A DNA stretch of 64,000 bases from Cupriavidus cauae (GCF_008632125.1 NZ_VWRN01000045.1:124001-188000), one strand, 5' to 3'. Counted from the first letter of the stretch, positions 8,446 to 18,078 are shown. Notes: generated by a model from the sequence alone, not told the origin. Numbers and translations: made by a program.

Positions 8446-9465
8446 TCAGGCTTCCGGCGGCGCGAGCATCGCGGTGAAGGCGTCGACGAGGTGCTGGCGC
8501 ACGTAGCGATGCACCGGATCGCACTCGGCACCGCCGTGCCAGTGCAGCCGGATCGCGACGGTGTCCTCGGTGCCGCGCACCGGCACGCAGGCCAGCGCGC
8601 CTTGCCGCACGATCAGCGGCGCGACCACGGCGGGCAACACCGCGACCACCGGGGCGGCCTGCAGCAGCCGGCTCAGCGTCAGCAGGCTCTCGACTTCGGT
8701 GGGCATCGCGCCGGTGTGCTGCAACTGGCCGAGAAAGGCGTTGCCGGCCGAGCCGAGCGCGATCGCATGCGACAGGCCGATTGCCTGCAGCGTGCGCAGT
8801 TGGTCGGCACCGACACTGGCCGGCAGCGGCAGTTGCGCGGGCGCGTGCAGGCAGACCAGCTCGCAACGATGCAGGTCCGCGCTGCGATGCCAGTCCTTCG
8901 TCGCGAGCGGCACGCCGGTGACCGCCATATCGATCTCGCGGGCGTCGAGGGCGTCCGGCATGCGGGCGGCCGGCATCGCGCGCGACACCAGCCGGATCGA
9001 CGGCGCTTCGCGCGCCAGCGCGGCACACAGCACCGGCAGCAGCATCGCCTCCAGCGGTTCCGGCAGCGCGATGCGCAGGCACGCCTGCGCCGACGAGGGA
9101 TCGAACTCGCCGGCCGGACGTACCAGGCCATAGGCCTCGTTCAGCAGCGCGCGTACCGGTTCGACCAGCGCCATGGCCTTGGCGGTCGGCTCCATGCCCC
9201 TGGCGCCGCGCACGAACAGCGGATCGTCGAACAGCCGCCGCAGCCGGGCCAGCATATGACTGACCGCGGGCTGCCCGAGGAACAGTTGCCGGGCCGCGCC
9301 GCTGACCGAACGCTGGCTCGCCAGCGCATCGAAGGCGACCAGCAGGTTCAGGTCCAGCGCGCGGAATTTGCGGTAGTCGAGGGGGGCGATGTTGTTCGAT
9401 GTGTGCGGGGATATGTGGGCCGATGTGTGCGCCGCGTCGTTGCGCGGCCCGGTGACCGGATCCAT
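8446..9465 (-). CDS. LysR family transcriptional regulator
   Basis: This 339-residue regulator has an HTH at about residues 36-95 (LDLNLLVAFDALASQRSVSG then GQPAVSHMLARLRRLFDDPL), the NodD/LeuO-like type. A periplasmic-binding-like effector domain follows. The N-terminus before the HTH is about 30 residues longer than usual and rich in His, Asn and Ala; a later start is possible, although no ATG occurs closer to the HTH. It lies 149 bp downstream of, and on the same strand as, the lipoprotein-HlyD-MFS genes. It may therefore control that exporter, but a divergent target is absent, so this is only suggestive. Confidence 0.82.
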   Translation of the reverse strand: MDPVTGPRNDAAHTSAHISPHTSNNIAPLDYRKFRALDLNLLVAFDALASQRSVSGAARQLFLGQPAVSHMLARLRRLFDDPLFVRGARGMEPTAKAMALVEPVRALLNEAYGLVRPAGEFDPSSAQACLRIALPEPLEAMLLPVLCAALAREAPSIRLVSRAMPAARMPDALDAREIDMAVTGVPLATKDWHRSADLHRCELVCLHAPAQLPLPASVGADQLRTLQAIGLSHAIALGSAGNAFLGQLQHTGAMPTEVESLLTLSRLLQAAPVVAVLPAVVAPLIVRQGALACVPVRGTEDTVAIRLHWHGGAECDPVHRYVRQHLVDAFTAMLAPPEA

Positions 9466-9521
9466 GCCGTTTCTCCGTCGAGTTCGGCGCGCCAGCCGGG
9501 ATCCGCCTGGCTCCATGGCCG

Positions 9522-10172
9522 TTATGGGGTGTCGCGGTCCCGTGGCTCCGCGATGGCATCGAGCATCGCCTGGCCGAGCGCGACGTTGCCTTGCTGCTTC
9601 AGCGCCTCGGCCGCGCCGAGCTTGTCGCGCAGTTTGCGATTCTGGCTCAGCTTGAACTTGCCGACCAGCCGCGTGATGTCGATCTCGATGCCGACGATCG
9701 CCTTCAGCATCGTATCGATGTAGTCCGCCGGCGCGTCCGTCATCTTCCACGGCTGCGGCCGCGAGGCCTCGTGCGCGCGCGTCAGGCGCGCCACCACGCC
9801 CCGGACGTACCGTTCCTCATCGCGGATCGTGATCCTGCCATGGGCATGGACCACCCGGTAGTTCCACGTCGGCACCTGCTTGTGGGTCTCGTGCTTGCTC
9901 GGGAACCACGTCGGCGTGATGTAGCCATCCTCGGCGCGGAACACGACCATGACCTCGTCGCCGTTCCGCACGTCCTGCCACACCGGATTCGCCCTGGCGA
10001 CATGGGCGCGCAGCGTGCCGTTCCGGCCGGCGGACAGGTCCAGCTCGAATGGGAGATGGTTGGCGTCCAGGCCATCCGCGCCATGCGTGACCAGCATCGC
10101 GAATGGATGCTGACGCATCAGGCGATGCAGCGCGTCGACGTCCTGCACTTCGAAATGGGAGGGGATGTACAT
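9522..10172 (-). CDS. FMN-binding PaiB-type negative regulator family protein
   Basis: This 216-residue protein begins MYIPSHFE and shows the PaiB/FMN_bind_2 features: HLPFELDL, NPVWQDV, a FRAEDGYITPTWFPSK strand-loop and TWNYRVVHAHGR. The family is related to pyridoxamine-phosphate oxidase-like split barrels that bind FMN; the Bacillus PaiB is linked to repression of protease and sporulation genes. Its biochemical function in proteobacteria is unsettled. It is preceded by a 13-bp tandem array at 10217-10294 and, further upstream on the same strand, by a MocR regulator. The start at 10172 fits the conserved N-terminus; upstream in-frame residues are repeat-derived. Confidence 0.85.
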   Translation of the reverse strand: MYIPSHFEVQDVDALHRLMRQHPFAMLVTHGADGLDANHLPFELDLSAGRNGTLRAHVARANPVWQDVRNGDEVMVVFRAEDGYITPTWFPSKHETHKQVPTWNYRVVHAHGRITIRDEERYVRGVVARLTRAHEASRPQPWKMTDAPADYIDTMLKAIVGIEIDITRLVGKFKLSQNRKLRDKLGAAEALKQQGNVALGQAMLDAIAEPRDRDTP

Positions 10173-10216
10173 GGTCTCGAACGGGTCTCGAATGGCGAAA
10201 GGGACTGGCGTGGTGA

Positions 10217-10294
10217 CGGGCGGAACTCGCGGGCGGAAGTCACGGGCGGAAGTCACGGGCGGAAGTCACGGGCGGATGTCACGGGTGGACCTCG
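10217..10294. repeat. 13-bp tandem array (6 units) upstream of the PaiB-like gene
   Basis: Six head-to-tail 13-bp units follow the pattern CGGGCGGAAGTCA. Three are identical (10230-10268), one differs by a single base (10269-10281) and the two outer units (10217-10229, 10282-10294) are diverged. The array sits 45-122 bp upstream of the PaiB-like start, between it and the stop of the MocR gene. It could be a regulator array or neutral slippage product. Confidence 0.93.
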
Positions 10295-10452
10295 CGGCAG
10301 ATCTCACCGGCGGACCTCCACCGTGCCCGATGATCGGTCCGTGTCCGGCCGGAAGGAAGAGCCATTTTCGATGTATTCGAATGGACCAGTATTCGGGGTA
10401 ATCGCCGATTTGAGGCAGTCCGCCGGGGCCGCGCCGGGCGTTCCGTGTTTTT

Positions 10453-11967
10453 TCACCCGGCCGGGAATACGCCCCTGGTCCGGGCAGCGGACCCGAGTAC
10501 CTTGGCCAGTTTCTTGACCGCCGCGTCGATCTGTTCGTCGGTGTAGCCGCCGAGTCCGAGCACCAGGCCCGGGCGCGCGTTTCCGCTCGAGTACATCGGC
10601 GACACCGGCCTGACCGCCACGCCCGCCTCCATCGCGAGCGAGGCAATCCACTGGTCGTCCCACCCCTCGCCGAGCCACAGCACCAGGTGCATGCCCTGGT
10701 CCCCGGGCTGGAGCCAGGCCAGCTCGGACGGTATCCAGCGCGCGATTGCCGCGATCAGATGCTGGCGCCGGTCCGCATAGACCAGCCGGACTCGGCGGAT
10801 ATGCCGGTCGAGGTGTCCTTCGTCGATGAATGCCGCCAGCACATGCTGGTCGGCGCTGGGCGAATGCCGGTCGATCAGGACACGGGCGCCGCAGAACGCC
10901 GGCACCAGCGCCTGCGGAACGATGGCATAGCCGAGCCGCAGCGAAGGGAAGAGGATCTTGCTGAAGGTGCCCAGATAGACCACGCGGTCGGGTGCGAGTC
11001 CCTGCAGCGAGGGAAAGGGATGGCCGACGTAGCGCAATTCGCTGTCGTAGTCGTCCTCGACGATCCAGGACCCATTGGCGCGCGCCCAGGCCAGCAGCGC
11101 GTTTCTTCTCGCCATCGTCAGCGGCATGCCCAGCGGATATTGATGCGAGGGCGTGACGAAGGCCACGCGCGCGCGCTCGGCCATCGCGCGGCCCGCCTCG
11201 ACGTCCATGCCGGCCTCGTCGACCGGTACGCGGACCATGCCGCGCCGGTGTCCCGTGCTTTCCAGGATGCCGGTGATGCCGCGATAGGCGGGGTCTTCGA
11301 CCCACGCGAGGTCGTCGGCGTCGAGCAGTACCTGGCACGACAGGTAGAGGCCCTGCTGCGTGCCGGAGGTGACGATCACCTGCTCCGGCGTGCAATGGAC
11401 CGAGCGGGAGCGGCGCACGTAGTCGGCGATCGCGGAGCGCAGCGCCGGCACGCCTTGGGGGTCGTCGTAGCCGGAGGGCGCGGCCGCACGCAGCGCCCGC
11501 GTGCGATTGCCCAGCCGGCGCCATGCGTCGTCGGGCGCGGTGGGGCCCACCGGCACCGAAACCGCAAACGGCACGGGCGGCAGCGGCGCGAATTGCCGCG
11601 CGACCTCGCCGAAGGCTGCAGCCCGTGTGCTCAATCGCACCGGAGCCGCCGGCGCATCGACATGGCGGGCCGGCGTACGGCGCTGCGGCGCATCGGATAA
11701 CGCCGTCGCGACCCTGGTGCCCGCCCCGGCCTGGGCCTCGAGATAGCCCTCGGCAATCAGCTGCTCGAACGCCTCCAGCACGGTCCCGCGCGACACGCCC
11801 AGCGAGCTCGCCAGATGGCGCGTCGATGGCAGCAGCTCGCCCGGTTTCAGTTCCCCTCGCCGGATCGCCTCGCGCAGCAGCCGCGACAGCTGTCTGCCGA
11901 GCTGTCCTGCGGACCGGTCCAGCTTGCCGATGGAGGGCAGCTCCATTGCGTGACGGTGTCGTGCCAT
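10453..11967 (-). CDS. MocR/PdxR-like GntR regulator with aminotransferase fold
   Basis: This 504-residue fusion has a GntR winged HTH at about residues 15-80 (GELLPSTRHLASSLGVSRGT and AFEQLIAEGYL). A linker leads into a class-I aminotransferase domain (about 140-495). The PLP lysine is present in GTFSKILFPSLRLGY. MocR proteins use PLP or a PLP adduct as effector and usually regulate vitamin B6, GABA, taurine or related genes. No pdxST is adjacent here; the PaiB-like gene downstream on the same strand is the closest candidate target or partner. The start at 11967 is taken as the first ATG; Met8 (11946) is also plausible. Confidence 0.9.
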   Translation of the reverse strand: MARHRHAMELPSIGKLDRSAGQLGRQLSRLLREAIRRGELKPGELLPSTRHLASSLGVSRGTVLEAFEQLIAEGYLEAQAGAGTRVATALSDAPQRRTPARHVDAPAAPVRLSTRAAAFGEVARQFAPLPPVPFAVSVPVGPTAPDDAWRRLGNRTRALRAAAPSGYDDPQGVPALRSAIADYVRRSRSVHCTPEQVIVTSGTQQGLYLSCQVLLDADDLAWVEDPAYRGITGILESTGHRRGMVRVPVDEAGMDVEAGRAMAERARVAFVTPSHQYPLGMPLTMARRNALLAWARANGSWIVEDDYDSELRYVGHPFPSLQGLAPDRVVYLGTFSKILFPSLRLGYAIVPQALVPAFCGARVLIDRHSPSADQHVLAAFIDEGHLDRHIRRVRLVYADRRQHLIAAIARWIPSELAWLQPGDQGMHLVLWLGEGWDDQWIASLAMEAGVAVRPVSPMYSSGNARPGLVLGLGGYTDEQIDAAVKKLAKVLGSAARTRGVFPAG

Positions 11968-11995
11968 GTCTTCGCGCGTCGAAATGGATCAGGGC

Positions 11996-13000
11996 TCAAT
12001 GCCGGTCGCGGGCGGCGTGGCCATTGGCATTGACATTGGGATTGACATTGGCATTCGCGTTGGCATAGACCACGCGGCCAGCGGCCCGCAGCGCCTCCAC
12101 CATCAGCGTGGCGGCCGGCGACAGCAGCCGGTCGGTGCGCGTGATGATGCCGAAGTCGTCCATATGGCAGGGAACGTCCAGCGGCAGGATGGCCACCATG
12201 CCGTGGCGCGCATAGTACTCGGCGACATCGGCGGCCAGTACCGCCAGCATGTCGCTCTGCTCGATCATCTGCGTGACGAACAGCAGCGCGGCGGTCTCGA
12301 CCACATTGGTCGGCGGCACCAGGCTGGCGCGCTGGAACATCAGGTCGAAGCGATGGCGCAGCACGCTGCCGGCCGGCGGAACGATCCACGTCGCCGGTTC
12401 CAGATCGGCCAGCGACAGTGCCGGCGCGTCCAGCAGCGGATGGCCGCAGCGCGCCACCACGCAGACCGGCTCGCCGGCCAGCGGTTCGTAGCGCAGTTGC
12501 AGCTTGTCGTGCTCGGCGAACAGCCGGGCCACCACCAGATCGAGCTTGTCCTGCGCCAGGCGCTCCAGCAGCACGTTGCTGTTCTCGATCTCCAGCGAGA
12601 CGCGCAGCCCGGGGTTGTCGCGCTTGAGCTCGGCCACCGCGGGCGGCAGCAGCTTGACCGCGGGTGAGGTGATCGCGCCGACCGCGACATGGCCGAGGCG
12701 GCCCGCGCGCAGGCCCATCACTTCCTGCTGCGCCTGATCGAGGCTGCCGACCACGGCCCGTGCGTGGCGGATCATCGCGTCGCCATACAACGTTGGCCGC
12801 ATGCCGCGCGGCAGCCGTTCGAACAGCGGCACGCCGAGCATTTCCTCGAGTTCGCGCAGCAGCTTCGATGCGGCGGGCTGCGTCATGTTCAGGACCGCCG
12901 CGGCGCGATGAATATTGCCTTCCTCGGCCAATGCCACCAGCAGCAGCAATTGGCGGGTTTTCAGGCGGGCGCGGATATACCAGGGCGGGGAAGTCGGCAT
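11996..13000 (-). CDS. LysR family regulator, GbpR-like, of the arabonate operon
   Basis: This 334-residue regulator has its HTH at about residues 13-72 (LLLLVALAEEGNIHRAAAVL, MTQPAASKLLRELEEMLG). The effector domain follows, in the GbpR/CbbR-like subgroup associated with sugar and sugar-acid catabolism in Rhizobiales and Burkholderiales. It is divergent from the L-arabonate dehydratase gene at 13224, so it very likely senses a pathway intermediate and activates that operon. The last 20 residues are a low-complexity Asn/Ala/Val tail produced by a hexanucleotide repeat (12022-12063). The ATG at 13000 gives the expected distance to the HTH; longer in-frame extensions upstream cross the promoter region. 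Confidence 0.86.
   Translation of the reverse strand: MPTSPPWYIRARLKTRQLLLLVALAEEGNIHRAAAVLNMTQPAASKLLRELEEMLGVPLFERLPRGMRPTLYGDAMIRHARAVVGSLDQAQQEVMGLRAGRLGHVAVGAITSPAVKLLPPAVAELKRDNPGLRVSLEIENSNVLLERLAQDKLDLVVARLFAEHDKLQLRYEPLAGEPVCVVARCGHPLLDAPALSLADLEPATWIVPPAGSVLRHRFDLMFQRASLVPPTNVVETAALLFVTQMIEQSDMLAVLAADVAEYYARHGMVAILPLDVPCHMDDFGIITRTDRLLSPAATLMVEALRAAGRVVYANANANVNPNVNANGHAARDRH
12022..12063. repeat. Hexanucleotide array in the 3' end of a LysR gene
   Basis: Seven 6-bp units of the CATTGG/CATTGA type occupy the last codons of the LysR gene. Being a multiple of three, copy changes preserve the frame; they encode an alternating Asn-Ala/Val/Pro tail (NANANVNPNVNAN) on the minus strand. 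Confidence 0.9.
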
Positions 13001-13012
13001 CGGGTTAACACG

Positions 13013-13062
13013 GATATCTGATTCGATATCGCAATGGCGTGAATTTTCATTAGAAGGATATC
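13013..13062. promoter_or_regulatory. Candidate LysR operator with three GATATC dyads
   Basis: The divergent region between the LysR gene (start 13000) and the dehydratase (start 13224) holds GATATC at 13013, 13025 and 13057. The first two are spaced by six bases and form a dyad of the size LysR proteins bind (ATATC-N6-GATAT). The third lies about 160 bp upstream of the dehydratase. These are the most conspicuous symmetric sequences in the intergenic region. Operator identity is inferred. Confidence 0.45.
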
Positions 13063-13223
13063 CGATCGGTTTGTACACTGCCGCCTGTCGAAAACAAAAC
13101 CGATCGCCCAAGGCGCGACGCAGCCAGGAGACACCCTCAGCTGCCCCCAAATCCCGATGACGTCCCCCGCCGCGCGGCCATTGCCGCGGGCCGGCGTTCG
13201 TCCCGCCGCATTCAGGAATTTCC

Positions 13224-14966
13224 ATGCCGGATTCAAAACCCAAGCTCCGCTCCGCCCAATGGTTCGGCACCGCCGACAAGAACGGCTTCATGTACCGCAG
13301 CTGGATGAAAAACCAGGGCATTCCCAATCATGAATTCGATGGCCGGCCCATCATCGGCATTTGCAATACCTGGTCGGAATTGACGCCGTGCAATGCGCAT
13401 TTCCGCAAGCTGGCCGAGCACGTCAAGCGCGGCGTCTTTGAAGCCGGCGGCTTTCCGGTCGAATTCCCGGTGTTCTCGAATGGCGAATCGAATCTGCGGC
13501 CGACCGCGATGCTGACGCGCAATCTGGCCGCGATGGACGTCGAGGAAGCGATTCGCGGCAATCCTGTCGATGCCGTCGTGCTGCTGGCCGGCTGCGACAA
13601 GACCACGCCGGCGCTGCTGATGGGCGCGGCCAGCTGCGATGTGCCTGCAATCGTCGTCAGCGGCGGGCCGATGCTCAACGGCAAGCTCGACGGCAAGGAC
13701 ATCGGCTCCGGCACCGCGGTGTGGCAGCTGCACGAATCGCTGAAGGCGGGCGAGATCGACCTGCACCATTTCCTGTCGGCCGAGGCCGGCATGTCGCGCT
13801 CGGCCGGCACCTGCAACACGATGGGCACCGCCTCGACGATGGCCTGCATGGCCGAGGCGCTCGGCACCACGCTGCCGCACAACGCGGCGATTCCCGCGGT
13901 CGATGCGCGCCGCTACGTGCTGGCCCACATGTCCGGCATCCGCATCGTCGAGATGGCCCGGGAAGGGCTGTGCCTGTCGAAGATCCTGACGCGCGAGGCC
14001 TTCGAGAACGCGATCCGCACCAATGCGGCGATCGGCGGTTCCACCAACGCCGTGATCCACCTGAAGGCGATCGCCGGCCGCATCGGCGTGCCGCTCGAAC
14101 TGGAGGACTGGACCCGCATCGGCCGCGATACCCCGACCATCGTCGACCTGATGCCGTCGGGGCGCTTCCTGATGGAGGAGTTCTACTACGCCGGCGGCCT
14201 GCCCGCGGTGCTGCGCCGGCTCGGCGAGGGCGGCCTGCTGCCGCATCCGGGCGCGCTGACCGTCAACGGCAGGACGCTGTGGGACAACGTCAAGGACGCG
14301 CCGAACTTCAACGACGAGGTGATCCGCCCGCTCGATCGGCCGCTGATCGCCGACGGCAGCATCCGCGTGCTGCGCGGCAACCTGGCCCCGCGCGGCGCGG
14401 TCCTCAAGCCCTCGGCGGCCACGCCTTCGCTGCTGAAGCACCGCGGCCGCGCGGTGGTGTTCGAGAACCTGGAGCACTACAAGGCCCGCATCGTCGACGA
14501 ATCGCTCGAGGTCGACGCCAGCTCGGTGCTGGTGATGAAGAACTGCGGGCCCAAGGGTTATCCCGGCATGGCCGAGGTCGGCAACATGGGCCTGCCGCCG
14601 AAGCTGCTGCGGCAGGGCGTCAAGGACATGGTGCGGATCTCCGATGCGCGCATGAGCGGCACGGCCTACGGCACCGTGGTGCTGCATGTCGCGCCGGAGG
14701 CCGCGGCGGGCGGTCCGCTGGCGGCGGTGCGGGACGGCGACTGGATCGAACTCGACTGCGAGGCGGGCACGCTGCATCTGGACATCCCGACCGAGGAACT
14801 GGCGGACCGCATGGAGATGTTCCGGCCGCCGAAGCCCGAGGGCCGCGCGGGCGAGGGGGGCTATCAACGGCTCTATGTCGACCACGTGCTGCAGGCGGAC
14901 CAGGGTTGCGATCTCGATTTCCTGGTGGGCTGCCGTGGTGCCGATGTGCCACGCCACTCGCATTGA
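13224..14966 (+). CDS. IlvD/Edd family sugar-acid dehydratase, probably L-arabonate dehydratase
   Basis: This 580-residue protein belongs to the dihydroxy-acid/phosphogluconate dehydratase family. The Fe-S ligand cysteines are visible in LAGCDKTTPALLMG and SRSAGTCNTMGTAST, plus the early GICNTWSELTPCN. The C-terminal motif GCDLDFLVGCRGADVPRHSH is that of the sugar-acid dehydratase branch (L-arabonate, D-xylonate, D-galactonate) rather than IlvD itself. It would convert L-arabonate to L-2-keto-3-deoxyarabonate. The assignment to arabonate comes from the operon, which also has an AraD-like DHDPS-family dehydratase and a semialdehyde dehydrogenase. Transcription is rightward, divergent from the GbpR-like LysR. 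D-fuconate or D-galactonate are alternative substrates. Confidence 0.88.
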   Translation: MPDSKPKLRSAQWFGTADKNGFMYRSWMKNQGIPNHEFDGRPIIGICNTWSELTPCNAHFRKLAEHVKRGVFEAGGFPVEFPVFSNGESNLRPTAMLTRNLAAMDVEEAIRGNPVDAVVLLAGCDKTTPALLMGAASCDVPAIVVSGGPMLNGKLDGKDIGSGTAVWQLHESLKAGEIDLHHFLSAEAGMSRSAGTCNTMGTASTMACMAEALGTTLPHNAAIPAVDARRYVLAHMSGIRIVEMAREGLCLSKILTREAFENAIRTNAAIGGSTNAVIHLKAIAGRIGVPLELEDWTRIGRDTPTIVDLMPSGRFLMEEFYYAGGLPAVLRRLGEGGLLPHPGALTVNGRTLWDNVKDAPNFNDEVIRPLDRPLIADGSIRVLRGNLAPRGAVLKPSAATPSLLKHRGRAVVFENLEHYKARIVDESLEVDASSVLVMKNCGPKGYPGMAEVGNMGLPPKLLRQGVKDMVRISDARMSGTAYGTVVLHVAPEAAAGGPLAAVRDGDWIELDCEAGTLHLDIPTEELADRMEMFRPPKPEGRAGEGGYQRLYVDHVLQADQGCDLDFLVGCRGADVPRHSH

Positions 14967-14975
14967 GCGCGCATG

Positions 14976-15031
14976 GCACGGCAACGCATGCACGGCAACC
15001 CATGCACGGCAACCCATGAACGGCAACCAGG
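14976..15031. repeat. 14-bp tandem array between dehydratase and dehydrogenase genes
   Basis: Four 14-bp units of the GCACGGCAACCCAT type fill the 75-bp gap between the two operon genes; the last unit runs into the AGGAG ribosome-binding site of the next gene. Units one and four carry two or three changes, the middle two are identical. Confidence 0.93.
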
Positions 15032-15041
15032 AGCACACGCC

Positions 15042-16628
15042 ATGCCATTGACCGGCCATCAACTGATCGGCGCCACCGCGCGGCGCGGCAGCGGCGAGGC
15101 CTTCCACGCGGTGCATGCGGCCAGCGGCGAGATCATCGCCGATCCCGCTTTTCACGGCGCCTCGCTTGCCGACGTAGACGAGGCCTGCACGCTGGCCGCG
15201 CGGGCGTTCGATACCTACCGTGCGCTGCCCGACGAAGCCCGCGCCGCGTTCCTCGACGATATTGCCGCGCGCATCGAGGCGATCGGCGATGCGCTGATCC
15301 TGCGCGCGATGGACGAAACCGGCCTGCCGCGCGCCCGGCTCGAGGGCGAGCGCGCCCGCACCACCGGCCAATTGCGCATGTTCGCGGCGCTCGTGCGCAG
15401 CGGCGACGCTTGGGATGCCCGCATCGAACCGGCCCTGCCGCAGCGCCAGCCGCCGCGCACCGATCTGCGGCTGCGGCGCATCGGCATCGGTCCCGTGGCC
15501 GTGTTCGGCGCCAGCAATTTCCCGCTGGCATTCTCGGTCGCCGGCGGCGATACCGCGTCGGCGCTGGCGGCGGGCTGTCCCGTGGTGGTCAAGGCCCATC
15601 CCGCTCACCCAGGCACCTCCGAACTGGTCGGCCTTGCGGTGCAGGCCGCCATTGCCGCGGCGGGTCTGCCCGAAGGCGTGTTCTCGCTGCTGTTCGATGC
15701 CGGCCACGAGGTCGGCGCGGCACTGGTCGCGCATCCGGCCATCCAGGCGGTCGGCTTCACCGGCTCGCGCCGCGGCGGCCTCGCGCTGATGGCGATCGCC
15801 GCCGCACGGCCCGCACCCATTCCCGTGTATGCCGAGATGAGCAGCGTCAATCCGAATATCCTGCTGCCCGCCGCACTGGCACGGCGCGGCGAAGCGCTGG
15901 CGCGCGACTTCGTCGCCTCGGTGACGCTGGGCTGCGGTCAGTTCTGCACCAATCCGGGCCTCGTGCTGGCGGTCGGCGGCGAAGCGTTCGAGCGCTTTGT
16001 CGCCGCGGCGGCCAGCGCGATCGCCGCCGTGCCCGCCGGCGTGATGCTGACCGCCGGTATTGCGCGCGCCTATGCCGAAGGCGTCGAACGCCTGGCCTCG
16101 CATCCGGCGGTCACCACGGTCGCGCAAGGTGCCAAGGCCTCGGGCCGCGCCACCGCGAGCCTGTTTCGCGTGCGCGCCACCGATCTGCTGGCCGACGCGC
16201 GGCTCGCCGAGGAATGCTTCGGCCCGTGCAGCGTGCTGGTCGAATGCGAGGACGCCGACCAGCTGCGCCGGGTGCTGGAGCAGGGCGAAGGGCAGCTGAC
16301 CGCGACGCTGCATGTGGACGACGCGGACCACGACGCCGCCCGCGCGTTGTTGCCGGTGCTGGAGCGCAAGGCCGGCCGCATCCTGGCGAACGGCTTTCCG
16401 ACCGGCGTCGAAGTGTGCGATGCGATGGTCCATGGCGGGCCGTTTCCGGCGACATCGGACGGGCGCAGCACCTCGGTCGGCACCGCCGCGATCGAACGCT
16501 TCCTGCGTCCTGTCTGCTATCAGAACCTGCCCGATGCGCTGCTGCCCGACGCCTTGCGCGACGGCAACCCGCTCGGGCTGCGGCGCCGCGTCGGCGGCAA
16601 GGTGGAGGCGGTGGCCACGCCGGCCTGA
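15042..16628 (+). CDS. 2-oxoglutarate semialdehyde dehydrogenase (NADP+), ALDH family
   Basis: This 528-residue aldehyde dehydrogenase carries the catalytic Cys302 in [10 protein letters not shown], the general-base Glu in YAEMSSVNP, and the NADP-binding [16 protein letters not shown] region. These match the alpha-ketoglutaric semialdehyde dehydrogenase group (KGSADH types used for arabinose, glucarate or hydroxyproline). It performs the last step of the non-phosphorylative pentose pathway, giving 2-oxoglutarate for the TCA cycle. The start at 15042 has AGGAG nine bases upstream; open frame further upstream is only repeat sequence. It sits between the sugar-acid dehydratase and the permease. 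Confidence 0.9.
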   Translation: MPLTGHQLIGATARRGSGEAFHAVHAASGEIIADPAFHGASLADVDEACTLAARAFDTYRALPDEARAAFLDDIAARIEAIGDALILRAMDETGLPRARLEGERARTTGQLRMFAALVRSGDAWDARIEPALPQRQPPRTDLRLRRIGIGPVAVFGASNFPLAFSVAGGDTASALAAGCPVVVKAHPAHPGTSELVGLAVQAAIAAAGLPEGVFSLLFDAGHEVGAALVAHPAIQAVGFTGSRRGGLALMAIAAARPAPIPVYAEMSSVNPNILLPAALARRGEALARDFVASVTLGCGQFCTNPGLVLAVGGEAFERFVAAAASAIAAVPAGVMLTAGIARAYAEGVERLASHPAVTTVAQGAKASGRATASLFRVRATDLLADARLAEECFGPCSVLVECEDADQLRRVLEQGEGQLTATLHVDDADHDAARALLPVLERKAGRILANGFPTGVEVCDAMVHGGPFPATSDGRSTSVGTAAIERFLRPVCYQNLPDALLPDALRDGNPLGLRRRVGGKVEAVATPA

Positions 16629-16690
16629 CCCCTGCGCATCGAGACCCATCCCGATATTCACAACATGCAGAACAATGTGAGGAGACCGAT

Positions 16691-18061
16691 ATGAACAGCC
16701 ATTCCACGGCCGGGCTGGATCAGCCCGTGCCGCAGTCCATGCCGCAGCCCGTGCCGCTGCCCCACGACAGCGCCGACACCGCCCCAGCCGAAGAGTCCCG
16801 CATCATCGGCATGCTGACCCGCAAGCTGATCCCGTTCCTCGCGCTGATCTACGTGGTCGCCTACATCGACCGCTCGGTGGTCGGCTTCGCCAAGCTGCAT
16901 ATGAACGCCGCGGTCGGCATCAGCGATGCCGCCTATGGCCTCGGTGCGGGGCTGTTCTTCATCGGCTATTTCCTCTGCGAGGTGCCCAGCAACCTGGCGC
17001 TGGAGCGCTTCGGCGCGCGCCGCTGGTTCGCCCGCATCCTGCTGACCTGGGGCCTGATCACGATGGCGATGGCGCTGATCCACAACGCCACCACCTTCTA
17101 CGTGCTGCGCTTTCTGCTGGGCGCGGCCGAAGCGGGGCTCTATCCCGGCATCCTGTATTTCCTGACCAAGTGGTTCCCGATGCGGCATCGCGCCCGCATC
17201 ATCGGCCTGCTGGTACTGGCGCAGCCGATCGCGCTGATCGTCACCGGCCCGATCGCCGGCTGGGTGCTGTCGACGCCGGGGCTGTTCGGCATGTCGAACT
17301 GGCAGACGCTGTTCGTCGTCAGCGGCCTGCCCGCGGTGCTGCTGTGCCTGCCGACGCTGCGGCTGGTGCCGGAGTCCCCGGCTGACGCCAAATGGCTGTC
17401 GGCGCGCGACCGTGCCTGGATCGAGCGCGAACTCGCCGCGGACCAGAAGACCTTCGCGCTGAAGTCGCACGGCAACCCGCTGAAGGCGCTGAAGGACAAG
17501 CGCGTGCTGCTGCTGTCGCTGCTGTTCCTGCCGTTTCCGCTGAGCATCTACGGCCTGTCGCTGTGGCTGCCGACGATCATCAAGCAGTTCGGCGTCACCG
17601 ATGCGAGTACCGGCCTGCTGTCGGCGGTGCCGTATCTGTTCGCGGTGGTGGGCCTGTATCTGGTGCCGCGCCATTCGGACCGCAAGGGCGAGCGCTACTG
17701 GCACATCGTGGTGGTGTCGAGCGCGGCCGCGCTGACGATGGCGGCGAGCGCCTGGGTGCAGACGCCCGCGCTGCAGTTCCTGTTCATCTGCCTGACGGCG
17801 TTCTCGATCTATTCGATCCAGGCAGTGGTGTGGGCGCTGCCGGGGCAGTTCCTGACCGGCGCCAGCGCCGCGGTCGGCATCGCCACCATCAATTCGCTGG
17901 CCAATCTGGGCGGCTATCTCGGTCCTTACGGCATCGGCCTGATCAAGGACGCGACCGGAAGCCTCGCCGCCGGCCTCTATTTCCTCGCCGCGATGCTGGT
18001 GTTCGCGGTGCTCATGACCTTCGTGGTACGCGCCGCGCTCGAGCCGCGCACGCCGCGCTGA
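16691..18061 (+). CDS. MFS transporter, anion:cation symporter family (sugar-acid uptake)
   Basis: This 456-residue protein has 12 hydrophobic segments and the ACS-family signature after helix 1 (YIDRSVVGFAKLHM), an LTWGLITMAMALI helix, and a long central loop. ACS members such as ExuT, GudP and DgoT import hexuronates, glucarate or galactonate with protons. In this operon it most likely imports L-arabonate or a related aldonate. The first 45 residues are Pro/Gln/Ser-rich and cytoplasmic. The start at 16691 is preceded by AGGAG. It lies 62 bp after the dehydrogenase gene and 17 bp before the next gene. Confidence 0.88.
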   Translation: MNSHSTAGLDQPVPQSMPQPVPLPHDSADTAPAEESRIIGMLTRKLIPFLALIYVVAYIDRSVVGFAKLHMNAAVGISDAAYGLGAGLFFIGYFLCEVPSNLALERFGARRWFARILLTWGLITMAMALIHNATTFYVLRFLLGAAEAGLYPGILYFLTKWFPMRHRARIIGLLVLAQPIALIVTGPIAGWVLSTPGLFGMSNWQTLFVVSGLPAVLLCLPTLRLVPESPADAKWLSARDRAWIERELAADQKTFALKSHGNPLKALKDKRVLLLSLLFLPFPLSIYGLSLWLPTIIKQFGVTDASTGLLSAVPYLFAVVGLYLVPRHSDRKGERYWHIVVVSSAAALTMAASAWVQTPALQFLFICLTAFSIYSIQAVVWALPGQFLTGASAAVGIATINSLANLGGYLGPYGIGLIKDATGSLAAGLYFLAAMLVFAVLMTFVVRAALEPRTPR

Positions 18062-18078
18062 TACGGCAAGCCCTGCAT

